IMG/VR virus record: IMGVR_UViG_3300035698_014711
Coordinates: 1-64,000 of that record
Strand: one strand, 5' to 3'
DNA length: 64,000 nt
Source of the DNA: a virus
Shown here: positions 55,124 to 63,691 of the stretch, piece by piece
Layout: every line of letters starts with the position of its first letter
Numbering within the stretch: position 1 is the first letter of the stretch
Translations under genes and position numbers: made by a program
Notes under the pieces: generated by a model
Told to the model about the DNA's origin: nothing
Seen by the model: the letters and a program-made list of their open reading frames with translations, nothing else
The model's database searches: none

Positions 55124-55584
55124 TTAATAATCTAATTGATATTTTATAGTTATAACATAATGACTATGACTTGTAAACTATTATTTTTAAATTCTTTCTA
55201 CTTTACCTTCCAACCAACAACTATCATTGTTTTCTTAGAAGCACACACTTTGCCATCCGAAGAGACAAGTGTGTGCTTGAGTTTTGTTTACTCGTCGGCA
55301 TTCACACTCTGATATGAGCAACTCTTGCGAGGAAGGGCGGTCAGCCGAATACCTTTTAAGCTCAGTTTGCATACTGACGGCAATTTTCCCAAGCCTATCA
55401 GACGACAACAGGGAAAATTTGATGGTTGATGTGTTCATTGCCATCATCGTGACTATAATATTTAGACAGCATTTAGACTTGGCTGTATCATGGTGTAATT
55501 TGTGCCCTAACTGAGCCCAAGGACTATGTCCTTTCTTCAGGTTTGGCTACTCACTTGAGGCTATGCCTCTATGTTAGCAGAATA
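55124..55584 (-). other. Gene-poor stretch with one weak ORF and hairpins
   Basis: A 67-codon minus-strand frame (MNTSTIKFSLLSSDRLGKIA..., ATG at 55438) has no ribosome site. Its end overlaps a perfect 10-bp inverted repeat GCACACACTT/AAGTGTGTGC (55243-55278). Two mini-hairpins with ATA loops, GAGGC-ATA-GCCTC (near 55559) and AAGGAC-ATA-GTCCTT (near 55520), lie between it and the glycan gene. Promoter 55149-55177 sits at the left edge. Confidence 0.4.
55149..55177 (-). promoter_or_regulatory. Early-type promoter for 59-aa gene
   Basis: TTTACA, 17 bp, TATAAC; sequence nearly identical to the promoter at 54907. Confidence 0.72.
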
Positions 55585-56181
55585 TCAATGTTTGATATAT
55601 TCTACATTAGCTCCTGTCTTAATCTTTGGAGCTCCGTCTATGTGGTGAAACACAAACTGTGTCTCTGAAAACTCTTTAAACAGTCCTTCCCAAATAGGTC
55701 TCCAGTTACCTGTTAACCTTGCAGTTGCTTGCTGATCTCTTTGAGAATGCAGAATAAGATCAGTAGTACTCGTTAAATCAAAGCTAAAAAGAGAATCGAA
55801 TCCATAAAGATGAATTTCTTCTGCTTTGAGTTTATTTGCTACATAATGAGTAGCAACATGTCCACAATTGAAGTCTGTATGATTTGCAGCATAAGGTGGT
55901 AGGTCTGTATAGAAGGCCTTCACTTTTGGAGCAATCTTCATATAAAACTGAGGATGTTTTTCCAGCCAGATCTTTGGTCTCATACCTAAGATCCATTCTC
56001 CTGGAATAATAAGACTTCCTTCTGTGATAGCTTTCATCATCTTGAAATCAACAATTGTTGATGCGTAAGCATTATGAATATCGAAGGGAGCAAGATTGCA
56101 GGTCATTCTAAGACCTATAGTTCTGTTATCAAAAAGGGCACATGATTTGCCGTTGCCGATAATATGTGCTACTTTAGCCAT
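55585..56181 (-). CDS. Unrecognised protein at end of glycan cassette (198 aa)
   Basis: Begins MAKVAHIIGNGKSCALFDNR and reads RMTCNLAPFDIHNAYASTIV, then LYGFDSLFSFDLTSTTDLIL. The GNGxS start and RxTCNLAPF resemble sugar- or nucleotide-binding folds of glycan enzymes, but no family is certain. It overlaps the GT8-like gene by 8 nt. Confidence 0.55.
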   Translation of the reverse strand: MAKVAHIIGNGKSCALFDNRTIGLRMTCNLAPFDIHNAYASTIVDFKMMKAITEGSLIIPGEWILGMRPKIWLEKHPQFYMKIAPKVKAFYTDLPPYAANHTDFNCGHVATHYVANKLKAEEIHLYGFDSLFSFDLTSTTDLILHSQRDQQATARLTGNWRPIWEGLFKEFSETQFVFHHIDGAPKIKTGANVEYIKH

Positions 56182-56815
56182 TCATCATTTCTCTTATTTT
56201 GATTTTGCCTTTGGGACCAGTCCAATGCACAATTTTAGCATTCCTGTCAGTTAATCCATCCAAAAAATCCAATCTTAGAAAATTGTATTCGGATGAAACC
56301 TCGTTAATATATATAAGCTTCTGCAGAGGATCTGATAACATTTCTTGTAAAACCTCTTGATCTCCAACTTTATTTTGGCTAATGCATCTTTGGGACCAAA
56401 GCTTGAGAATGGGAGGGTTATGAATAACTCCAACAACCCCTGAGTTATACCAGAGCTCACCTCGGCGGCGACTCCAAGGTCTATCTTGGCACATACTCAA
56501 TTTGCTCTCAAGAAGAAGATCAAACATCTCGTTAAGATTACCCCGAACTTCACAATCAACATCAAGCCAGATCTTCTTATCAGCCTTAATGTCTAATATG
56601 GCTTTAGGCTTATAGAACCAAGCTTTAATGTTTGTATTAATCTTATCTGTAATCTTAATACCATATGCTGCAGCATGATCAATACCTTTTTGACTTAATC
56701 CAAAATCAACAACTTTAATATTAGCAGTAGGATTATGTTTAAAAAAGTTTGAAAGAAACCAAGGAAGCATCCATTCCTGCTGAGCATCACAACCTGTTAT
56801 GAATGTATTAAGCAT
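56174..56815 (-). CDS. GT8-like glycosyltransferase
   Basis: A 213-aa GT-A fold enzyme: KKIWLDVDCEVRGNLNEMF near residue 80 (DxD), RGELWYNSGVVGVI, VGDQEVLQEML and IVHWTGPKGKIK near 200 (the terminal H..G..K of GT8). It likely transfers a hexose or related sugar. Acceptor unknown. Confidence 0.7.
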   Translation of the reverse strand: MLNTFITGCDAQQEWMLPWFLSNFFKHNPTANIKVVDFGLSQKGIDHAAAYGIKITDKINTNIKAWFYKPKAILDIKADKKIWLDVDCEVRGNLNEMFDLLLESKLSMCQDRPWSRRRGELWYNSGVVGVIHNPPILKLWSQRCISQNKVGDQEVLQEMLSDPLQKLIYINEVSSEYNFLRLDFLDGLTDRNAKIVHWTGPKGKIKIREMMNG

Positions 56816-57008
56816 TTGTAAGCCTTGTGATCATACCTAAGATACTCTGGCATTCTTTTTTTCTGGTATTAGCATCATGTATGTCTGAAACAGAAGCACC
56901 ATGACCGAGACCGGAAAGTGTATATTTGTATTCTAAAAGTAAATCAAATCTATTAATTCTACTAGTAATGTCAGTTTTTATCTTAAGTAGAGTATCAGTA
57001 TCAGTCAT
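56808..57008 (-). CDS. Small hypothetical protein (66 aa)
   Basis: Helical, with YKYTLSGLGHGASVSDIHDA near the middle. Located inside the glycan cassette with overlaps on both sides. Not recognised. Confidence 0.5.
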   Translation of the reverse strand: MTDTDTLLKIKTDITSRINRFDLLLEYKYTLSGLGHGASVSDIHDANTRKKECQSILGMITRLTNA

Positions 57009-57658
57009 AGTATTTTAAACTCCGCATTATAGTTATGCTTAGCTAAACAGCCTCGTTTATGCTGGATTGAGCTAAAGTTATCTTTTACCTTTACAATCCA
57101 AGGATAGTACTCTTGAACATTAAAATCATTCTTATTAATGAACAGATCAGTTGGAACACCGCCGTCAGCTTGAGCTTTATCAAGAAGTTTTCTTGCACCC
57201 CGGGGTGTAATCATATAAGCATGAGCTCCAGGTAGATAAGTCTTCGAAGTAAGGGTATTAACACCTAAAAGAGAAGGAGTATTAAACTTACCGTAAGAAG
57301 GAGCTCCAATAGAACATATGTCTTTGAAGGGTATTCTATCATAATCTAAAGAACCAGTGAATATGGCATCATGTTCTAGAATTAGGATCTTTTTGTTTGA
57401 TTGGTATGCATACCACCAAAGAGAAACGTGAGAAGCAAATGCAGCAATGCATGGTTCTGTTCTCGAATAGATACTATCTGCTTCAAACTTACTTACTGAA
57501 ATACCATTTACAGCCAAATACTTTCTTGGGTTTTCAGCCGGCGTAAAACCCGGCCAGATTTCAGCAACAATCTTTCCAATGTCTTCAGCACTTTTTAGAC
57601 ATTTCTGCGCTGCAGTCTGAGATTCTTCTTTATCAATAGCAATTATATAAGCTTTCAT
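57005..57658 (-). CDS. GT25-like glycosyltransferase 1
   Basis: A 217-aa enzyme with the LPS-type GT25 layout: AYIIAIDKEESQTAAQKCLK, FASHVSLWWYAYQSNKKILI, LEHDAIF near residue 95, GAHAYMITPRGARKLLDKA and PTDLFINKNDF. Relatives add galactose or other sugars to LPS or collagen-like substrates. The donor cannot be told. Confidence 0.72.
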   Translation of the reverse strand: MKAYIIAIDKEESQTAAQKCLKSAEDIGKIVAEIWPGFTPAENPRKYLAVNGISVSKFEADSIYSRTEPCIAAFASHVSLWWYAYQSNKKILILEHDAIFTGSLDYDRIPFKDICSIGAPSYGKFNTPSLLGVNTLTSKTYLPGAHAYMITPRGARKLLDKAQADGGVPTDLFINKNDFNVQEYYPWIVKVKDNFSSIQHKRGCLAKHNYNAEFKIL

Positions 57659-58368
57659 GATGACGTTGTAGACCTCGTTCTTTGAACTTTTGTGTAATAA
57701 GTTGTAGTGATACCTAGATCTGAAAACATCTGTTGATTCAATAGAGCATCATTAGGCCAAACTCCATGTTCTTTAACAGCAGCAATAGCACTTTTTGCAA
57801 ATCTAGGTTTAATGATATAAGCAGAGTTACCGGCAAGACCTTGAGGAATCATATACTTATCCACAATAGGCGGCCTGATGAATTTCTTTCCTGAAGTCTT
57901 AGCATTTTTGACATGAGCATCATATATTGAGGCTCGTCTTGTAGCACCAATAGGAGAGTTTAGACCTATACATCCGTATTTAGAATCTAGGATCTCTTCA
58001 ATAGGAGGATTCTTAATAAAGAAGGCATCGTGCTCGAGAATCAAGATAGGCTCTTTACTGTCAACAGATACCTGCCAGAGAAAGTAATGGGAAAGGGCAC
58101 AAGCAATCCGAGCATTTAAGTTAACTGTAGGGTATGCTGAAAGTTTCAATCCAGTAGCAATATCAAGTCTTGATCCACTGCTTGGGTATGTCCATTTAAG
58201 CTTTTCTTGTTTCAGCATTGGTTGTGCTTCATCAGCAGTTACCGCGTTCACTGTCATAACAGGAGCTAATTTGGTATTTGATTTAGCAGAAGCAATACAG
58301 TTCTGTGATGCTGTAATAGATATACTATTGAGTGCCAGAGTTATTACGTAAGCTTTAAGAGATTGCAT
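57655..58368 (-). CDS. GT25-like glycosyltransferase 2
   Basis: A 237-aa paralogue of the gene downstream: AYVITLALNSISITASQNCI, ARIACALSHYFLWQVSV, PILILEHDAFFI and GNSAYIIKPRFAKSAI. The two enzymes probably act in series on one glycan. Confidence 0.72.
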   Translation of the reverse strand: MQSLKAYVITLALNSISITASQNCIASAKSNTKLAPVMTVNAVTADEAQPMLKQEKLKWTYPSSGSRLDIATGLKLSAYPTVNLNARIACALSHYFLWQVSVDSKEPILILEHDAFFIKNPPIEEILDSKYGCIGLNSPIGATRRASIYDAHVKNAKTSGKKFIRPPIVDKYMIPQGLAGNSAYIIKPRFAKSAIAAVKEHGVWPNDALLNQQMFSDLGITTTYYTKVQRTRSTTSS

Positions 58369-58972
58369 AAATCACACTATCTAATTCGCCAGTCTTATTT
58401 GTATTATCATGAATAGTAATATTTGTGTTCTGAATTGCATCATGGAATAAAGCAAACTCTTGTTTATTATAATCAGATGGCCGAGACTTAATCCATTTAT
58501 TCTGCCATTCTGCAAATCCGAATTTATCAATACGGAATACATCCTCAACAAAATATATCCCGTCCTTCTTAAGCATAGGCTTAAAATTCTCATAGGTCTG
58601 TCTATTTGCTTTAGGAGTGTGCTTTCCGTCATCAATTATGAAATCAAAAGAAGGCCATTTTTCATTCTTCATGACATCAGCCCAACCCTTTCTAGTGCTG
58701 TCACCTTTTATATAAGAGAATCTCTCATTGGTATTCAGATCACCAAGTTCTTCAGGCTGCAGTCTTGAGAAAATATCAATTCCATACATATTAGCATTCG
58801 GCATATAGTCTAGAAATGCTCTTGTTGAAGCTCCATGAAATACTCCAATCTCAAGAATGTTGAGCTTTTTATCTGCAACAGGTGCAAAATATTTACTGTA
58901 GATGGTATGATACTGATGCTTTTTAGCTTTATCACATCCATATTTATTAAACAGATCTTTTAGTTCACTCAT
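58355..58972 (-). CDS. SAM-dependent methyltransferase
   Basis: ATG at 58972 (AGGAAC upstream); the longer frame is rejected. 205 aa: LNILEIGVFHGASTRAFLDY (motif I), NMYGIDIF (motif II), SFDFIIDDGKHTPKANRQTY (the DDGxH active region of MycE/Mtase_24-like enzymes) and GIYFVEDV. These methylate sugar hydroxyls in antibiotic and glycan pathways, fitting the cassette. Confidence 0.72.
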   Translation of the reverse strand: MSELKDLFNKYGCDKAKKHQYHTIYSKYFAPVADKKLNILEIGVFHGASTRAFLDYMPNANMYGIDIFSRLQPEELGDLNTNERFSYIKGDSTRKGWADVMKNEKWPSFDFIIDDGKHTPKANRQTYENFKPMLKKDGIYFVEDVFRIDKFGFAEWQNKWIKSRPSDYNKQEFALFHDAIQNTNITIHDNTNKTGELDSVIYAIS

Positions 58973-59651
58973 TCCAATAGTTCCTCTTAGGTCCGCTATC
59001 AAAATCATAACCCCAGTAATCAATATCTTTCTGATACCAGTCTGCTACAATTTGGGTTGTTTCTGGAGTATATAAATCCATATAACTCCCTTTATTTAGG
59101 GCTGTTACATTTCTTGCTCTAGACATCTGAGGAATGTTAAAATATTTGCATATGTCCTCATTGTAATTTTCAAATCTGATAATCTTAGCCATACATTTTA
59201 GACCATTTTTATCAGAAACGTGATCCCAAGCTGGATACCATCCACGAATAGCTCTATGCCACATGAACTCGTTGGCTCCCCATTTATATCTTTCTTCTAG
59301 GAAGGCTTCAAATGATGAAACATCAGCATAAGAATTGGAAACTTTCTTCTCTACTTCTATTACCTTCTTGGCGAAAAAGTATCGAGAAACAACTCTGTCC
59401 CAAGGATTTCTTACAATTGCAAATGCATCATATTGTGATGTATACTGGGTATTTATATCTCTCCATCTGCTGTGTTCATTTCCGTGGTGATCACCAAGCA
59501 TAGTCATGACTGTATTGAGAGAGTTAGTGTAATCGGGGTTCTTATGTAAATGAGCTCCTGCAATAATTATTTTGTCTCTCAGAAATGGAGAATGCCGAAT
59601 AGTCATGCCGCCATTCTTTGGAATATGAATAAAGATCTTTTTATGCAGCAT
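58965..59651 (-). CDS. Sulfotransferase-like protein
   Basis: A 228-aa protein with IFIHIPKNGGMTI at the start (5'-PAPS-binding loop of family 2 sulfotransferases) and FAIVRNPWDRVVSRYFFAKK near residue 78 (3'-phosphate-binding motif with Arg and Ser). Sulfation of a glycan or polysaccharide is the likely reaction. Phage sulfotransferases are uncommon outside marine-type and large myoviruses. Confidence 0.75.
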   Translation of the reverse strand: MLHKKIFIHIPKNGGMTIRHSPFLRDKIIIAGAHLHKNPDYTNSLNTVMTMLGDHHGNEHSRWRDINTQYTSQYDAFAIVRNPWDRVVSRYFFAKKVIEVEKKVSNSYADVSSFEAFLEERYKWGANEFMWHRAIRGWYPAWDHVSDKNGLKCMAKIIRFENYNEDICKYFNIPQMSRARNVTALNKGSYMDLYTPETTQIVADWYQKDIDYWGYDFDSGPKRNYWNE

Positions 59652-59880
59652 GTTTTTGTTTCTCTATTTCATGATTAAAATGTTCTTCTGCGAAGATTCT
59701 GCTCAGTATATGTGATCCATCAGAAGCTCTTCTGATTTCTTTATAATTAAAGTATAATACCGCAGTATCAAATACTGTCCTCATACAGTAGTAATTGCCT
59801 ATTATAGTTTCAGCTGAGTAGCTATCCAATAGAGAATCTCTATGCCAATCAAGTTTCCATGATTTAGATTTTTCAGACAT
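59641..59880 (-). CDS. Small hypothetical protein (79 aa)
   Basis: KSWKLDWHRDSLLDSYSAET then FDTAVLYFNYKEIRRASDGS. Overlaps both neighbours in the cassette. Not recognised. Confidence 0.5.
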   Translation of the reverse strand: MSEKSKSWKLDWHRDSLLDSYSAETIIGNYYCMRTVFDTAVLYFNYKEIRRASDGSHILSRIFAEEHFNHEIEKQKHAA

Positions 59881-60664
59881 ATTTCATAAGCTCCTTTACG
59901 TTTTCACCTCTTTGGGGCAATTTATCCTTGAGAAAGAAATGCACAAAATGAGCCTTCTTCATCTGATCTTCTCTGATAGCACTATAAAGAGCATTGAATC
60001 TCCAGTCAAGATTCTTGATCTTCAGTCCGTTCTTTTCTTCTGATCTGATCCAAGTATTGAGAAGGGTCTGATCTGTTGACCATTTCCAATTTCCCACTCC
60101 ATCAATAAACGGTTTGAACTCAGGTCTTGAGAGAAATTGTATAGGTGTCTGTCCTCGTAGATAATCATCAACAAGCTTTTGATTCATTACCATAATACCC
60201 ATATTCATAAACTGGGCACCAAAGCTATTCCATTTCCAGTCTACATTTCTAATATTAGAATACTGCATTTTAGAATAGTTCTGAATTTTAGTTTTATATT
60301 GAGAGGTGATAGGCATTTCTCTCTCAACAACTCCTCCAAAGTGATATTCATCAGAAAGCTCATTAAAGATATTTGGAGCTCCAGGTTTAATAAAGACATC
60401 TGAGTCAACTACTGCAACCTGTTTTCTGGTCTTCAGATAAGTAAAGGCATTTTCTTTTTCATATATTGGAAGATATCCTAGTCTCTCCACAGCATCTTTA
60501 GACCTATTTGTAGTAAATGGGTCTGGCCTTACTTTAAGAATAGGAGTTTTTTGAACAGCGTGTTCAATGCCATGCAGCTTACAGTATTGAGCTACAGACT
60601 CTACACAATGATCATAAAGTTTAGATCTTTTTCCAACATAAACTTGATAGATTAGAGTTTTCAT
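59873..60664 (-). CDS. GT-A glycosyltransferase
   Basis: A 263-aa enzyme: LIYQVYVGKRSKLYDHCVES at the start, QVAVVDSDVFIKPGAPNIF near residue 82 (DxD), MNMGIMVMNQKLV, STDQTLLNTWI near 205 and FVHFFLKDKLP near the end. The layout is similar to GT8-like or phage-specific GT-A enzymes. Confidence 0.7.
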   Translation of the reverse strand: MKTLIYQVYVGKRSKLYDHCVESVAQYCKLHGIEHAVQKTPILKVRPDPFTTNRSKDAVERLGYLPIYEKENAFTYLKTRKQVAVVDSDVFIKPGAPNIFNELSDEYHFGGVVEREMPITSQYKTKIQNYSKMQYSNIRNVDWKWNSFGAQFMNMGIMVMNQKLVDDYLRGQTPIQFLSRPEFKPFIDGVGNWKWSTDQTLLNTWIRSEEKNGLKIKNLDWRFNALYSAIREDQMKKAHFVHFFLKDKLPQRGENVKELMKYV

Positions 60665-60666
60665 TA

Positions 60667-60984
60667 TTAATTCTCATCTTCTTCTTGCGTTTCTTCTGTT
60701 TCTCGATGCCCAGCAACACCACTAAGTTTTTCTTGGCCTCTTGACCAAGCTGTTACGCCAAGAATACCGCCCATTGAAACGTGGAATAACCCACCACTCG
60801 AAAGAGTAATAGGTTCCCATTGTTCAACAATAGAAGTATCGTTGGTGATATCTGGATTCTCGAGAAGATAAACTTGGAGTATAGGCCAAAAAATGGGTGC
60901 TATTAGGAAGTCAAACATAACAATAATCATGTAAACCCAACCCATCATAGGCCGCCATTTATTTTGAATCCATGTTTCTTTCAT
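60667..60984 (-). CDS. Holin, 3-TM GTA-type
   Basis: A 105-aa membrane protein: WIQNKWRPMMGWVYMIIVMF, DFLIAPIFWPILQVYL and LSSGGLFHVSMGGILGVTAW, the NKWRPxxGW...DF...P...GGLFHxxxGxILG layout of holins of gene transfer agents and myophages. It forms the late membrane lesion for lysis. The late box TATAAATA at 60990-60997 ends 5 nt before the ATG, so the mRNA may be leaderless. Confidence 0.78.
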   Translation of the reverse strand: MKETWIQNKWRPMMGWVYMIIVMFDFLIAPIFWPILQVYLLENPDITNDTSIVEQWEPITLSSGGLFHVSMGGILGVTAWSRGQEKLSGVAGHRETEETQEEDEN

Positions 60985-60989
60985 ATTTG

Positions 60990-60997
60990 TATTTATA
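60990..60997 (-). promoter_or_regulatory. Late promoter box abutting the holin gene
   Basis: TATAAATA then CAAAT then ATG on the minus strand. Confidence 0.7.
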
Positions 60998-61241
60998 GAG
61001 TTTGAGTGACAGTCTTACAAATTTCTGTGGCTTTATCAAACTCAGCTCTGAACCGATTTCGTTTCATTCCTGAACTCAAAAAGTATTTCATGTTCTGAAT
61101 AGTACCCTGATTCTTACCAGAAAGCTTATATGATCTTACAATCTCTTCAAATTCATTTCTGAGTTTTAAGTAATTAAAAATGTTCATCCGAATCCATATG
61201 CAGACATAATCTTCATAGTCTGTTCTTGCTTGCTTGTTCAA
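60993..61241 (-). CDS. Hypothetical protein (82 aa)
   Basis: Basic and helical (IFNYLKLRNEFEEIVRSYKL, MKYFLSSGMKRNRF). Not recognised. Lies directly upstream of the holin promoter. Confidence 0.5.
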   Translation of the reverse strand: MNKQARTDYEDYVCIWIRMNIFNYLKLRNEFEEIVRSYKLSGKNQGTIQNMKYFLSSGMKRNRFRAEFDKATEICKTVTQTL

Positions 61242-61587
61242 TTAAAAAGTTGACAGTAGGAGGAATAGGGTAGAAGTACTCGATGATAGAATCACTATTT
61301 ATCTTTGTGAATTTAATACATTTAGTTCCTTCTGGAATACCTGATTGTGCCATAGAATTTCCCATAATACACAAGCCCCAGTCTCGAGGCCAGCCGTCTT
61401 CTGCCTTTTCTTTCAATGAAAGATCCGGTAGAGTTCGAAAGGGCATTGCTCGCTGAATCCAATCATTTGGAGCACCCGCGCGGCTTTGATATCTCTGAAA
61501 TGGCGGCTCAGCCCCGAACTCATTGCCTGTTGCTTCGGCTGCTTCACCAGTACCGGCGCAGAGATCGCATGTATACTTATTAAACAT
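61213..61587 (-). CDS. Hypothetical protein with CxxCxGxG knuckle
   Basis: ATG at 61587 with GAGGAA upstream; 124 aa. MFNKYTCDLCAGTGEAAEAT carries one CxxCxGxG half-finger as in DnaJ-type domains; a second half is absent. Unknown function. Confidence 0.55.
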   Translation of the reverse strand: MFNKYTCDLCAGTGEAAEATGNEFGAEPPFQRYQSRAGAPNDWIQRAMPFRTLPDLSLKEKAEDGWPRDWGLCIMGNSMAQSGIPEGTKCIKFTKINSDSIIEYFYPIPPTVNFLIEQASKNRL

Positions 61588-62056
61588 CGTGATATTCCTC
61601 ATCAGCTAATACATGAAGGTGAGTTTTCATTGTCCAAATTGCATCAGACAGTGCATTGTGTTCTTTTTCATTTGCAAAAGGAGATTTATCAGCACCTACT
61701 TGATCCATAAATTGCTTTAGGTCTCGGCAATACATTGGCCAACCTTTAGGTAGATCCATCATTGTTCCAAAGAGCTGACGTAATACAACCCAATCATAGG
61801 ATGCATAGTAGGCCCAGAACTCTGGATTCGGACCAGCAAATTCAAGAACTTTCTGAGCAATCTCTTTCTTTGGAATTGCATCACCTGTCATAAAGGGAAT
61901 CACATTATCTGTGACCCACTGACTAGCAAGAGAATGATCACAGTCTGAATTTTCCAGATAGAGCTGAGCACCTTTATCATCAATCATACCTATTGAAAGA
62001 AGCTCAATGGTCTTACCATCTTCAATAAACTCTGTATCAAACCAAATTTTACTCAT
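61580..62056 (-). CDS. 3'-5' exoribonuclease, Rv2179c-like
   Basis: A 158-aa DnaQ-fold enzyme: MSKIWFDTEFIEDGKTIELL at the start (DTE), FWAYYASYDWVVLRQLFG near residue 78 (second Asp), MMDLPKGWPMYCRDLKQFMD, and KEHNALSDAIW near 132 (H...D). Relatives trim RNA 3' ends; tRNA maturation or turnover is possible. It overlaps both neighbours. Confidence 0.78.
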   Translation of the reverse strand: MSKIWFDTEFIEDGKTIELLSIGMIDDKGAQLYLENSDCDHSLASQWVTDNVIPFMTGDAIPKKEIAQKVLEFAGPNPEFWAYYASYDWVVLRQLFGTMMDLPKGWPMYCRDLKQFMDQVGADKSPFANEKEHNALSDAIWTMKTHLHVLADEEYHDV

Positions 62057-62643
62057 ATGATGTCCTCATAGATCTCTTTCCAATTTGCAACCCTTGTAAC
62101 CATTGGATGTTCATCATTCTTATTATGATCTCCATCCATCAGATAGCAATTCAGGCCAAGATCAACCCCTTGAATAGCATTACTCATATGATCTTCTACC
62201 CAGACACATCCTGTATCTTTATAAGCTTTAAGATAATGTGACTTATTAGCATTCTGATTTATACAAGTCATCTTTTCAAATGCAGTTTTACCAAACAGTC
62301 TTTCACAATTAAATTCTCGAAGCCTTATTGCCATAGGATCATCCCCGAGTTTAGTGATACAATGAAACACAAACCCGTGTTCTTCATGTAGTTTACGGAT
62401 ATATTTAACTGAGTCTCGAAGAGGGCTTAAATAAGCAATACCAGCTGATTCATTAAACATACCGACATAGGTCTGAATCTGTGTGTCAGAAATGTCATTG
62501 TATCTTTGCTCAATCCGATGACCAACATGATCAAAGTGATCTTGATTATAGCCATGCCGAGCTAGAAATTGGGTAAAACCGTAAACCCAATCAGCAAGAA
62601 CTCCATCATAGTCCGTGAGGATTACTTTTTCATTGATATTCAT
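62053..62643 (-). CDS. HAD-like hydrolase (5'-nucleotidase type)
   Basis: ATG at 62643 (AAGGA upstream); 196 aa. KVILTDYDGVLADWVYGFTQ gives motif I (DxDG), FHCITKLG motif II (Thr then Lys region), and VWVEDHMSNA motif IV (acidic pair). Close to phage/cyanobacterial HADs annotated as 5'-nucleotidases. Substrate unknown. Confidence 0.7.
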   Translation of the reverse strand: MNINEKVILTDYDGVLADWVYGFTQFLARHGYNQDHFDHVGHRIEQRYNDISDTQIQTYVGMFNESAGIAYLSPLRDSVKYIRKLHEEHGFVFHCITKLGDDPMAIRLREFNCERLFGKTAFEKMTCINQNANKSHYLKAYKDTGCVWVEDHMSNAIQGVDLGLNCYLMDGDHNKNDEHPMVTRVANWKEIYEDII

Positions 62644-62914
62644 CATAAATTCCTTCATAATTGATGTAAATTGGCTCAATTCCTTGAGCTTTATTTCTAA
62701 TACGCTTGGTGCTAATCCAAAAGCTCCAACATTCTTCACAGTGCTCAGAATCATTACAGATTATGTTAATAATCCAAACAAAGTTGATTCTCTGTTCTAT
62801 TTTCCACTGCCAATTTCTAGCAGAAAATGTTTGATTACTTGATCCACCAAGGATCACATTTATCAGAACAGAAATTGCAATTAGTATTCTATAGAGATAA
62901 TGCTTTAATATCAT
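62630..62914 (-). CDS. Conserved phage membrane or exported protein (94 aa)
   Basis: Hydrophobic N-terminus MILKHYLYRILIAISVLINV, then GGSSNQTFSARNWQWKIEQR, INFVWIINIICNDSEHCEEC and WSFWIS. The SNQTFSARNWxWK block with a following HC..CW stretch recurs in many phage proteins of unknown function. The 62053 gene overlaps its 3' end. Confidence 0.7.
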   Translation of the reverse strand: MILKHYLYRILIAISVLINVILGGSSNQTFSARNWQWKIEQRINFVWIINIICNDSEHCEECWSFWISTKRIRNKAQGIEPIYINYEGIYDEYQ

Positions 62915-63563
62915 CTTCGTAATCTCTTATTCTTGTGATGAGTTTATTCGCCCAATTATCTCTTTTTTCAATAAAGACGCGAGGCGCGTGGTAATCAACG
63001 TCCATAATTATAACAAGTTTGCTGATTGGTATTCCTGTTCTTTCTTCCCACATAATAGAGTATGCAGTCATCTGAAGAAAGTAGTCTTCAATCCATTCTT
63101 TTTTCTTAATCTTTCTGCTGGTCTTAAAATCAATAATAGCAACAGAACCGTTTAGCTCTGCAATTAAATCAACTCGCCCAGCAAGTCTTAGATAATTGGA
63201 ATAGAGAGGAACTTCTTGTGCCCAGATCTCTCCGAGATTTTTATCGAGATATCTGGAAATCTTATTAAAACCTGAACGAGCCATTGGCATCATTTTCGGA
63301 ACAGTCTCATTGTCTAGGTATTTTTCCAAACAATCATGGAGTTCTGTTCCACGGTTGGCAGCAAACCTGCTAATCTTATCAGCTTCTGCATGACCGACTC
63401 GATCACGCCACTCCTGCAGCCATTCCTTATTTCCGTGTCCTAGGACTGTGGTAATAGAAGGGTACTGTTTGCCTTCTGGAGTAGTATATTTTCTACCTTG
63501 AGGTGTAGTTGAGACTTCGAGGTTCTGAATACCAAAGTCTCGAGTGGAATGTATAAATGCCAT
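62889..63563 (-). CDS. PD-(D/E)XK exonuclease
   Basis: ATG at 63563; 224 aa. YPSITTVLGHGNKEWLQEWR at the start, RGTELHDCLEKYL near residue 70, LAGRVDLIAELNGSVAIIDF with KTS near 125 (D...(D/E)xK core), and DYFLQMTAYSIMWEE (motif QxxxY). This is the RecB/Cas4-type exonuclease layout common in T4-like phages; role in recombination or DNA processing. Confidence 0.8.
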   Translation of the reverse strand: MAFIHSTRDFGIQNLEVSTTPQGRKYTTPEGKQYPSITTVLGHGNKEWLQEWRDRVGHAEADKISRFAANRGTELHDCLEKYLDNETVPKMMPMARSGFNKISRYLDKNLGEIWAQEVPLYSNYLRLAGRVDLIAELNGSVAIIDFKTSRKIKKKEWIEDYFLQMTAYSIMWEERTGIPISKLVIIMDVDYHAPRVFIEKRDNWANKLITRIRDYEDDIKALSL

Positions 63564-63691
63564 TAAATGATTGTAAGAACAAATAATACAGTTGCAATAA
63601 CAGTAACAATAACAGTAATAACAAAAACCCAAGCAACAAACTTAAATACTTCCGCTGCTGCGAGTGCCGCCAGTGAATTTCCATTAATCAT
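63563..63691 (-). CDS. Small membrane protein (42 aa)
   Basis: MINGNSLAALAAAEVFKFVA then WVFVITVIVTVIATVLFVL, one long membrane helix. TAATG overlaps on both sides show coupled translation. Confidence 0.65.
   Translation of the reverse strand: MINGNSLAALAAAEVFKFVAWVFVITVIVTVIATVLFVLTII

Noticed and set aside
59451-59465. TATTTATA inside the sulfotransferase gene as a late promoter
   Set aside because: It lies in the middle of coding sequence with no gene start downstream at a sensible distance.
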